Below, piece after piece: positions 6,334-13,582 of a stretch of 64,000 bases of DNA (positions within the stretch are counted from its first letter, which is position 1; each line of letters begins with the position of its first letter). This DNA comes from Thiomicrospira pelophila DSM 1534. GTDB lineage: Bacteria > Pseudomonadota > Gammaproteobacteria > Thiomicrospirales > Thiomicrospiraceae. The stretch spans positions 248,001 to 312,000 of the forward strand of contig NZ_JOMR01000001.1 in the NCBI RefSeq assembly GCF_000711195.1, written 5' to 3'. Both the position numbers and the translations under genes were made by a program. Below the pieces are notes generated by a model. That model was not told where the DNA came from. It ran no database searches and saw nothing but the letters and a program-made list of their open reading frames with translations.

Positions 6334-8406
6334 TTAAGTTACTTCTCTAACTAGGCGAGTAATGTAATATTGAGTATCTGAACTTGTTTGTATCGGTTGC
6401 GTTTCGATATGGAAACGACAAAGTTCACCGTTCGGCGTAATCACACTTAAGTCTTCATGGTCAGCTCGCGATGCCATTTTGTGACGTTGATAGTGGGTCG
6501 CATAATGTCTGGCCGGTAAGCGTTGTTCAATCAAGGCTTGAATATTAGAGCGACCTTTAATTTCGCCCAATGGCGAAGCGGTCTGCCAAGTCGCGTCGGG
6601 ATGAAATAAGGCCGCGGCTTCTTGACCGGCACGCCGATCAACACAATCCAGAAAACGCATTAATAAAAGTCGCTTAGAGTGGCGTGACGCATAATGAGTA
6701 TGTAATAAATCATGCGCCTGCTCAGAGCCGGGTTGATTTAACTCGGTCTGATAAAGTGTTTGAATATCCGGGTTTTCATAAGAACGTCTGCGCGGCGAAT
6801 TGGCGTCAATGCTATAAATAGCCTGCATACGTTTTTCTAGGACGAGCGGATCGAGCGATTTTGGCTCGCCTCCGCCACCTAAACAACCACCGACACAAGC
6901 CATGACTTCAATTGCGACAAATTCATCGCGCCAGGTTTCCGAAGCAAACAGCTTTTGAGCACTGGCGATGCCGTTACAAATTGCGACCTTGCCCACGCCA
7001 GGAATATCGGCGGTTTTAACCCCTTGTGCCACGCCGCGCATTTGCTGCCATTCCAGCGGCATATTATCTTGTTGGCCGATAAAATGCGCCGCGGTGCGAA
7101 CCACGGCTTCCATCACGCCGCCCGATGCACCAAATATTTGCGCCGCCCCGGTGCTTTCACCCAATGGATTATCAAACGCGCCATCTTCGGGTAGAGCATT
7201 AAACGCAATGCCTCGGGCTTTAATCATTCGGGCCAATTCGCGTGTGGTTAATACGTGATCAATATCGCCCGATACGCCTGGCCGTTGGGCTTCATCTTTT
7301 TTGGCTGTACAAGGCATCACGCTGACCACATAGGGTTCCGCTTGGCCTTCGGCAAACTCCGCACCAAGCGAGCGTGCAAAAGCGCCACGTTTGGTGAGCG
7401 CGCCGTGCATTTGTTGCGGAGATTTTGTGGTGCTTAAATGGCTTAAAAGGTCGGGTCGATTAATTTCCACCCAGTTCACCCAGCCCGGGCAGCAAGACGT
7501 TAACAGCGGTAAGTTTTGCTGGCTTTTCAAGCGGCCCAAAAACTCTGTGCCTTCTTCCATAATAGTCAAATCCGCCGCAAAGTTGGTATCAAACACATAA
7601 TCAAACCCCAGCTGGCGCAAGGCATTCACCATGCGTCCGGTGCTGATTGTGCCGGGTTTCATGCCAAATTCTTCACTAATCGCCACTCGCGTGGCCGGCG
7701 CAACTTGAACCGCCGACACACGACGGTGATTATCCAAAGTGTGTAATACTTCGTGCCAATGTGGGGTTTCAATCAATGCCCCAACCGGGCATACCAGCGT
7801 GCATTGACCGCAAGAAATACAGTTGGTTTGGGCTAAGGATTGATCAAATACCGTGACCGGAATGCGCCCAGAACCGCCTTCGGCAAATCCAATAATATGT
7901 TGTTGTTGACCTGCATCACCGCAAGCTTCGGCGCATAAGCCACATTCAATACACTTGGAAAGATCGCGCCAAATACTGGGCGAGGTATGATCGGTGAGAT
8001 GATGTTCAGGATGGTCTTCTGAGCCGCGTTCAAGTTTGGGCCAGCGATCTTCTAATTGATACTCACTCACCAATTCTTGAAACTGACAGGAGCCATTGAC
8101 TTCACAGCGAATGCAATCGTTTGGGTGGCGCGCCAGTAGAAACTCAAGATCGGTTTTGCGAAATTCAGTTAACTCCGCCGAATCGGTCACCACCACATCG
8201 CCGTCTTTGACGGGCGTGATACAGGCTGGTTGAGGGCGTTTTTCGCTACTGACATCCACCAAACACATGCGACACACACCATGAGAAGGTAAGCGCGGGT
8301 GATAACAAAGTGTAGGCAGATGCACGCCTGCAGCTTTAGCGGCGTTTAAGAGGGTTGTGCCGTCCTCGACTTCGACCAATTTACTATTTACCGTGACCTT
8401 AAGCAT
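6334..8406 (-). CDS. [FeFe] hydrogenase with C-terminal SnoaL/NTF2-like domain
   Basis: A 690-aa cytoplasmic iron hydrogenase of the M3 (CpI-like) layout. An N-terminal [2Fe-2S] domain has Cys34, 45, 48 and 62. A His-ligated [4Fe-4S] motif follows (HPNDCIRCEVNGSC), then two [4Fe-4S] motifs (CIECGLCAEAC and CISCGQCTLVC). The H-cluster has TSCCPGW (303-309), MPCTAKK (from 364) and MACVGGC (502-508), so the proton-relay Cys305 and ligands Cys306, 366, 504 and 508 are all present. The usual Pro in MACPGGC is Val505. After the normal end near residue 580, about 105 extra residues look like a SnoaL/NTF2 fold (CVDRRAGQEAAALFHPDATW). It either evolves or oxidises H2. No HydE, HydF or HydG maturase gene is in the window. 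Confidence 0.93.
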   Translation of the reverse strand: MLKVTVNSKLVEVEDGTTLLNAAKAAGVHLPTLCYHPRLPSHGVCRMCLVDVSSEKRPQPACITPVKDGDVVVTDSAELTEFRKTDLEFLLARHPNDCIRCEVNGSCQFQELVSEYQLEDRWPKLERGSEDHPEHHLTDHTSPSIWRDLSKCIECGLCAEACGDAGQQQHIIGFAEGGSGRIPVTVFDQSLAQTNCISCGQCTLVCPVGALIETPHWHEVLHTLDNHRRVSAVQVAPATRVAISEEFGMKPGTISTGRMVNALRQLGFDYVFDTNFAADLTIMEEGTEFLGRLKSQQNLPLLTSCCPGWVNWVEINRPDLLSHLSTTKSPQQMHGALTKRGAFARSLGAEFAEGQAEPYVVSVMPCTAKKDEAQRPGVSGDIDHVLTTRELARMIKARGIAFNALPEDGAFDNPLGESTGAAQIFGASGGVMEAVVRTAAHFIGQQDNMPLEWQQMRGVAQGVKTADIPGVGKVAICNGIASAQKLFASETWRDEFVAIEVMACVGGCLGGGGEPKSLDPLVLEKRMQAIYSIDANSPRRRSYENPDIQTLYQTELNQPGSEQAHDLLHTHYASRHSKRLLLMRFLDCVDRRAGQEAAALFHPDATWQTASPLGEIKGRSNIQALIEQRLPARHYATHYQRHKMASRADHEDLSVITPNGELCRFHIETQPIQTSSDTQYYITRLVREVT

Positions 8407-8457
8407 ATCATCCCCTTTCTCAGGATATTCTGATATTGATAACTTAATTTAACAACA

Positions 8458-8469
8458 ACCAGGCCTGGT
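8458..8469. repeat. Dispersed palindrome ACCAGGCCTGGT, perfect, intergenic
   Basis: Extends to a 16-bp perfect palindrome CAACCAGGCCTGGTTG (8456-8471), 51 bases upstream of the hydrogenase start and 79 bases past the acetyltransferase stop. Confidence 0.9.
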
Positions 8470-8548
8470 TGCTAAAAATATTTTAAAACCGATCAATGGG
8501 TCTTAAGTTTCAGGCGTTATCCCTGTGGGCATAAATTGCGTAATTTGT

Positions 8549-9091
8549 TTACCAATATTCAGGTTTGGCAAGGGCGGGAACACAGCTTGGTTTTTCTCTA
8601 ATGTGGGGAATAGCCTTGTTGGTTAAGGATTGCACTAACCAACCTTGTGGATAGGTGAGTTTTAGCGGGGCAGGAATTTGTTGTTCGCTAATCGTTTGAA
8701 AACCGACTTTGCTGTAATAGTTTGGATCACCATAGGTGAATACGAGTTCAATGCCGTTCTGCTTTAATTTTTGTAAACCAAATTGAATCAATTGTTGACC
8801 AATACGTTGGCCTTGAAACTCAGTGGTGACGGCTACCGGAGCAAGTATAAAAGCTTGTAAGCCATGTGCAAAAAACAAACGTGAACAAATAATACAGCCA
8901 ATAATGTTGTTATCTTCCTTGGCCAAAAAACAAAATACGTCCTGTTCAGGTGTTTGTGTCAGCAGTTCAAACGCTAAAAAACCAATCCGTTTCCCTTCCT
9001 CAGCCCCTTCAGAATCGCTAAAGGTTCTTGTGACCATCGCTTGAATTTCAGGGATATCATTTGGTGAGTGGCTTAAGATTTGGAGTGGCAT
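8549..9091 (-). CDS. GNAT family N-acetyltransferase (YhbS-like)
   Basis: A 180-aa GNAT protein. The acetyl-CoA loop is seen as VTTEFQGQRIGQQLIQFGL near residues 88-106, followed by the typical FTYGDPNYYSKVGF strand-helix near residue 120. The whole pattern matches YhbS-type acetyltransferases, which include small-molecule and protein acetylators of largely unknown substrate. It is transcribed in the same direction as the hydrogenase, 142 bases apart, with a palindrome copy between them, so co-transcription is uncertain. Confidence 0.85.
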   Translation of the reverse strand: MPLQILSHSPNDIPEIQAMVTRTFSDSEGAEEGKRIGFLAFELLTQTPEQDVFCFLAKEDNNIIGCIICSRLFFAHGLQAFILAPVAVTTEFQGQRIGQQLIQFGLQKLKQNGIELVFTYGDPNYYSKVGFQTISEQQIPAPLKLTYPQGWLVQSLTNKAIPHIREKPSCVPALAKPEYW

Positions 9092-9218
9092 TGTCTTTTC
9101 TCACTTTTTTGTGTGGAGTGACCAATATTTATCTGTAGCGTTTTCACTAGGAGTCTAAAAGGCACTAAGCCTGGTAGCTCTTAGATTAAGCGCAATATTA
9201 ATATGCTTTGATGTGTTG

Positions 9219-10265
9219 TTACTTGATGTTTTTAACAGATTTAATTAGTTTACTGAGCTGTTTGGATTGTACCCTTTTCTCAGCTTCGGTTGCGGTATTG
9301 CAAGCTTGCTCTTTCATTAACTTTTGATAGTTTATCAAGCGTCGTTCATCGATTTTTCCAGATTGAATCGCGGCCAGAACGGCACAACCTGGTTCGGATT
9401 TGTGCTGACAGTCCGAGAACCGGCATTGCATCGCTAAATCCGAAATATCCGTAAATGTTTGGTCTACGCCCTTTTTACAGTCAACAAGTTGCAACTCCCT
9501 CATACCCGGTGTGTCTAAGAGCAGTACACCAGAAGATGTTAAGTGAATTGAACGAGAGGTGGTCGTATGACGTCCTCGACTATCAGCTTCTCGAATAAAG
9601 TGCGTTTCTTGTATCTGACCTCCTAGCAGGGTGTTCACCAGCGTTGACTTGCCGACTCCAGATGAGCCCAAAAAGGCCAGTGTATGCCCTGGTGATAACC
9701 AATGATTTAAGCTTTGCAGTGAAGCTGGATCATGCGCATTCACGGCAAACACCGGAAGCATGCTGTCTAATGCCTGAACTGCGTCTAAAAATGTCTCGGC
9801 AGATTCGCATAAATCAGCTTTTGTGAGTAGAACAATCGGTTCAACCCCCGCCTCATGAGTCAGTGCTAAATAACGTTCTATACGGTTTAAATTAAAGTCA
9901 TCGTTCAATGAGCTGACAATTAAAACCGTATCCACATTAGCGGAAATCAATTGACGATAAACTCTTGTTCCCGCTGCTTTTCGAGAAAATAAAGACATTC
10001 TGTCTAACAAACGGATAAATCGATGGTCGGAATCAATTAAAACCCAGTCGCCAACAGCTAAATCGGGAATGGCTTTTGTGATGGCAATGGAACATGATCC
10101 ATCTGCGGTTAATAGAAAAATATTAGAACGCTCAACTCCAAACACTCGCGCTGGAGTTGAGTTTTCTAACTCATCAAGTGAGAGTTGATGTTGGAAAAAG
10201 GGTTTCCAGCCTAATTGATCTAGAGAATAGTATTGCATCACAAGTTCCATAGCGCCTACGGACAC
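9219..10265 (-). CDS. rsgA: Ribosome small-subunit biogenesis GTPase RsgA
   Basis: A circularly permuted GTPase that checks late 30S assembly. An OB-fold N-terminus is followed by G4 LTKADL, G1 GSSGVGKST and G3 DTPGMREL in that permuted order, then the C-terminal zinc motif CRFSDCQHKSEPGC. The 348-aa length is normal. The open frame begins with GTG at 10265; in-frame ATG codons at 10250 and 10238 are equally possible starts, the last giving MQYYSLDQLGW. Upstream is the 494-bp non-coding stretch, which probably carries its promoter. Confidence 0.92.
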   Translation of the reverse strand: MSVGAMELVMQYYSLDQLGWKPFFQHQLSLDELENSTPARVFGVERSNIFLLTADGSCSIAITKAIPDLAVGDWVLIDSDHRFIRLLDRMSLFSRKAAGTRVYRQLISANVDTVLIVSSLNDDFNLNRIERYLALTHEAGVEPIVLLTKADLCESAETFLDAVQALDSMLPVFAVNAHDPASLQSLNHWLSPGHTLAFLGSSGVGKSTLVNTLLGGQIQETHFIREADSRGRHTTTSRSIHLTSSGVLLLDTPGMRELQLVDCKKGVDQTFTDISDLAMQCRFSDCQHKSEPGCAVLAAIQSGKIDERRLINYQKLMKEQACNTATEAEKRVQSKQLSKLIKSVKNIK

Positions 10266-10759
10266 ACATTATAAAGCTGGGTTGCCCGGGTACAATTACC
10301 AGTTTGGGTTTAGAAAATTTACAATAGCACTAGTCGGGGGCTATTAGAAGGCATCCTCTATATCTTTCCGTGTCACAAATATGAAATTTAATAAAATGAT
10401 AACCAGTAAGTCCTGAAAACAACATTAGATAATATCAACACCGTAAGACTAAAACGAACTTTACATGAAGCGTTGTTATATGGTCGCGAATGAAACGGTG
10501 GTTGTATGAATGTTCGTAGGAAAGGCTAAAGTGCGGTTAGCCAACATGAAAAATGCACCTTGGTTGTAAGAATCAATGATGTAGAATACCGCGTCGATTT
10601 AAGCTTGGTTTAATTTGAGAAAGGCGCATACTACTTAGACCGAATAGTTTTAAGTTTTTTTCGTTCGTTTAAGAAATTGTCACATGGCTTTTATAAACAT
10701 TTTATAAAATGTGACTTATCACGCATAAATGCGCTGTTATTGACTTAATAAGGCTTGAG
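10266..10759. other. 494-bp non-coding divergent region
   Basis: No convincing gene. One open stretch (about 10531-10605, ending NDVEYRVDLSLV then stop) has no start codon and may be a decayed fragment. Near the cyclase start there is an inverted repeat with arms GTCACAT (10679) and ATGTGAC (10709), and the word TTTTATAAA occurs twice between the arms. Promoters for rsgA (leftward) and the cyclase (rightward) must lie here. Confidence 0.5.
10679..10715. promoter_or_regulatory. Inverted repeat upstream of adenylate cyclase
   Basis: GTCACAT and ATGTGAC arms, 23 bases apart, enclosing two TTTTATAAA words. The right arm continues into TGTGACTTATCACG, which resembles a CRP-type site but with a 4-base instead of a 6-base spacer. 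It ends 44 bases before the cyclase start. Confidence 0.4.
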
Positions 10760-12247
10760 ATGCTAAACAAACATAAATTAAAACAAACACTACATCAGTT
10801 CAAGTCGATAGACTGGGCGGGAGTCTATCGACATCTGCTTCGTCAAGGGGGTTTGAAGCTTAAGATTATCGGCGGTATGGTGCTGGTGGTTTTTTTTGCT
10901 GTGGGTTTGTTAAGTCATTTTTTGACTGGATTGCTTGAGCGTTCATTAACCGAGAAAGCCTACGAAGTTGGACAGATGGCAGTCGCCAGGATTGCTGATG
11001 CTTCATTTAACGCGATTGTTGAAAGAACGTATGCCAACCGTGTAAACCTATTAGAAATGCTTAAAGAAACTAAAGAAGCCCAAATGGAAGGGTTTTTGGA
11101 CATCTCTATTTATGTCTATGAACGCAATCAAGAGCAACCCAGTTTTAATTATTTCGCTGGATTCGCTGAACAACATGATGCGTTACAGGATACTCATTTA
11201 ATTAGCCAAATTTTAGCCAGTCAAGATCGCCAAGTTTTACGTGACTCTGTGGCTTATCACGAGGATGGCCATGCGGCCCAGGCTATCCGCTTTGTGAGGC
11301 CGGTTATATTCAGTGTGGGCGAGCAAAAGCATGTGGTCGGTGCGGTGGTTCTTCATTATGACCAGGAGGCGATCCTAGGTCCGGTTCGCCATGCCGCCCA
11401 AATTTCCAGCTTGATCACCATGGCTATTTTGGCTTTATCGATTGTGCTGGCCTGGTGGTTCTCATTACGTTTAACACGACCGATTTTACGCGTTTCCCAA
11501 GCCGCTAAAGATGTAGCTGAAGGTGATTTGGATACGAAACTCGACATCAACACCAACGATGAAATTGAGGGCTTGGCTGAAGAGTTTAATAAGATGGTGA
11601 AAGGGTTAAGGGAGCATCAACGGATGAGCAAGTTTGTATCCGGCTCCGCTATGACCCAGATTCAGGATGATTCCGCTCAGGTGACACTGGGTGGGCGTTA
11701 CCGAACTCAAACGCTGTTGTTTAGTGATATTCGTGGCTTTACCGCCCTAAGCGAGCATCGTGCCCCGGAAGAGGTAGTCGAGATTATTAATCATTATTTA
11801 GATTTGCAGGCTATGATTATTCGTGAACACGGCGGTGACATAGATAAGTTTGTCGGTGATGAAATTATGGCGACTTTTGAAGGAGACGGCGACTTGCAAC
11901 GCGCACTTGAAGCCGGCGTAGCAATTCAACAAGCCATTGCACAAGAAAACATCGTGCGCGCTAAGGCGAAACAAGTGACGGTGAATGTGGGGGTCGGCAT
12001 TAACCGTGGTGAAGTGATCGTGGGCAATATGGGATCAAACGATCGGATGGACTTTACCAGTATCGGGGCGTCTGTCAATTTAGCGGCCAGGTTGTGCTCT
12101 GAAGCCACGCCGGGCGAAGTGTTAATCCAACAATCGCTATTTGTTGAATCGGCCAGTAACTTAAGTGTGAATTCTGAGCGTTCTATTAAAGTTAAAGGGT
12201 TTAGTCAACCATTGACCGTGGTTGCAATTCAAAAGGGTGACTTATGA
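10760..12247 (+). CDS. Membrane class III adenylate cyclase with HAMP domain
   Basis: A 495-aa receptor-type cyclase. A transmembrane segment lies near residues 36-58 and a second near 218-240, bounding an extracytoplasmic sensor region. A HAMP linker follows (RLTRPILRVSQAAKDVAEGD) and then the catalytic domain. Metal-binding Asp are in FSDIRGFT (about residue 322) and KFVGDEIMATF. The Lys before FVGD and the Asp of MDFTSIG are the pair that selects ATP, so cAMP is the expected product, and NLAARL carries the transition-state Asn/Arg. Its stop overlaps the start of the next gene by 4 bp (ATGA). Confidence 0.9.
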   Translation: MLNKHKLKQTLHQFKSIDWAGVYRHLLRQGGLKLKIIGGMVLVVFFAVGLLSHFLTGLLERSLTEKAYEVGQMAVARIADASFNAIVERTYANRVNLLEMLKETKEAQMEGFLDISIYVYERNQEQPSFNYFAGFAEQHDALQDTHLISQILASQDRQVLRDSVAYHEDGHAAQAIRFVRPVIFSVGEQKHVVGAVVLHYDQEAILGPVRHAAQISSLITMAILALSIVLAWWFSLRLTRPILRVSQAAKDVAEGDLDTKLDINTNDEIEGLAEEFNKMVKGLREHQRMSKFVSGSAMTQIQDDSAQVTLGGRYRTQTLLFSDIRGFTALSEHRAPEEVVEIINHYLDLQAMIIREHGGDIDKFVGDEIMATFEGDGDLQRALEAGVAIQQAIAQENIVRAKAKQVTVNVGVGINRGEVIVGNMGSNDRMDFTSIGASVNLAARLCSEATPGEVLIQQSLFVESASNLSVNSERSIKVKGFSQPLTVVAIQKGDL

Positions 12248-13482
12248 ATAATAAGTGGATTATTTATCTTGCTACGGTGACGCTGCTGTTATCCGGTTGT
12301 GCGCCGGTGTTTAAGGCCTTAAGTCCAGAACAAAAACTCGATCTTTACGAACGTGTGATTGAAGAAGCGCAAGAGCATCGAGAGCGTGCGTTGTTTTTCG
12401 AGCAGCAAGGTTTTCTAGCGAAAGCGCAAGAAGAGTATGAAAAAGGTTTATTTTTTGGTGATATAGCGGGCATAGATACGGCGCGAGTTGACAACTTGAA
12501 AAAGCAAATTGAAGCTGAACGCAAAGCCATTTATGCCCGTGCTAAACGCGCTTTGCAACAAGAAAAAGAGCAGGTTGCATTGGTTGAGTTTAACCAGCTT
12601 TTAAAGATTGATCCCTACTACGAAGATGCACAACAACAATATGATTTGTTGTTGAAAAACCCCAAAAATGCCGCGCTATTGACCCAAAAAACGGCCGAGT
12701 TAAACCAATTACTCAGTCAGAGTCAGCCGTTAAGAAAAGAACGTCGTCAGCTAGATCAAAAGGTTAAAGAGGTTTTAAATCTGCGACATGATCATCGACA
12801 GGCGTTTGCCTACTTAATGGAACAGTATGAGCAAAATCTCCAAGAAAAAAATATTGGCCTGGTTCATCTTCGACAAGGTAGAGAAGCCTTTGCACAAAAC
12901 AACTTGAAAGCCGCAGAAGTCGAGTTTAAGAAAGCGCAAAAATTTAGCGTGACAGAAAGAAAAGCAACGCGAGGTTTGGTTCAGTTGCAAAAGCGCAAAG
13001 ATGCGATTTACCTAACCGCGCTGGCTAAAAACGCACTAGCGGCTAATCAACTGCCAAAAGCCGAAGGTTATCTTAAAAGAGCCTTGGCGGCAGAGAGTCG
13101 TTATCAACCCGCCAAAAACCTATTGGCTGATTTACGCAAACAACGTAGTGAAGCCAATGCGCAGGTCAAATTAACGCAAGGTCGGCAGTTTTTAAATGAA
13201 GGACTTTATGTTAAGGCTCTTGAAGAAGCGGAAAGCATTTTGCAAAGCGACCCCACATATGGTGATGCATTATCGCTTAAAGCGGATGTGGAACAGGCCA
13301 TCAAAGCGAATACGGCTAGGCTGTTAAAAGAGGGTGAGTTGTATTTTGATCAAAACCGTTTTGATGAGGCGATCGAGCGTTTTGAAACGGTGTTAATGGT
13401 CGAGCCAGATAACAATGTTTGTAAAACCTATCTTGTCCGCATTAACAAACGCCGTGAAACTATAGAGATGTTAAGCCGCTAA
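12244..13482 (+). CDS. TPR-repeat lipoprotein
   Basis: A 412-aa lipoprotein with lipobox LLSGC (Cys19). The rest is helical with tetratricopeptide-like repeats: clear units are at AQEEYEKGLFFGD, VALVEFNQLLKIDPYY, KAAEVEFKKAQKFS, ALEEAESILQSDPTYGDAL and FDEAIERFETVLMVEPDN, with a coiled-coil-like middle. Such proteins usually act as scaffolds at the envelope. Translational coupling to the adenylate cyclase (ATGA overlap) suggests it assembles with, or passes signals to, the cyclase sensor domain. No enzyme motif is visible. Confidence 0.8.
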   Translation: MNNKWIIYLATVTLLLSGCAPVFKALSPEQKLDLYERVIEEAQEHRERALFFEQQGFLAKAQEEYEKGLFFGDIAGIDTARVDNLKKQIEAERKAIYARAKRALQQEKEQVALVEFNQLLKIDPYYEDAQQQYDLLLKNPKNAALLTQKTAELNQLLSQSQPLRKERRQLDQKVKEVLNLRHDHRQAFAYLMEQYEQNLQEKNIGLVHLRQGREAFAQNNLKAAEVEFKKAQKFSVTERKATRGLVQLQKRKDAIYLTALAKNALAANQLPKAEGYLKRALAAESRYQPAKNLLADLRKQRSEANAQVKLTQGRQFLNEGLYVKALEEAESILQSDPTYGDALSLKADVEQAIKANTARLLKEGELYFDQNRFDEAIERFETVLMVEPDNNVCKTYLVRINKRRETIEMLSR

Positions 13483-13519
13483 GAGGTTTGTTTTTACAAA
13501 TATGGCTTAACATCTGACC

Positions 13520-13531
13520 ACCAGGCCTGGT
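13520..13531. repeat. Dispersed palindrome ACCAGGCCTGGT, perfect, intergenic
   Basis: In the convergent gap between the TPR lipoprotein (37 bases past its stop) and metH. Confidence 0.9.
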
Positions 13532-13532
13532 T

Positions 13533-13564
13533 TTGCAGCTCGGATTTAATAATCCGAACTGCAA
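13533..13564. terminator. Hairpin between convergent genes
   Basis: Arms TTGCAG...CGGATT and AATCCG...CTGCAA form two stacked 6-bp stems around a TAAT loop, with a 2x2 internal loop. There is no long T run, so it may be a bidirectional but weak terminator. Confidence 0.5.
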
Positions 13565-13582
13565 GTTAAGCAAGGGTGATGA

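Noticed and set aside
8401-8460. Possible FNR site upstream of the hydrogenase (TTGATAACTTAATT)
   Set aside because: Only one half matches TTGAT-N4-ATCAA; the other half does not. Not enough to call.
10531-10605. Short reading stretch ending NDVEYRVDLSLV as a gene
   Set aside because: No start codon, about 24 codons, preceded by a stop. Noted only as a possible decayed fragment.
11445-11456. TGCTGGCCTGGT as a palindrome copy
   Set aside because: Only the right half matches the motif; the left half differs at several bases. Not counted, like other half matches at 12860, 20360 and 46210.
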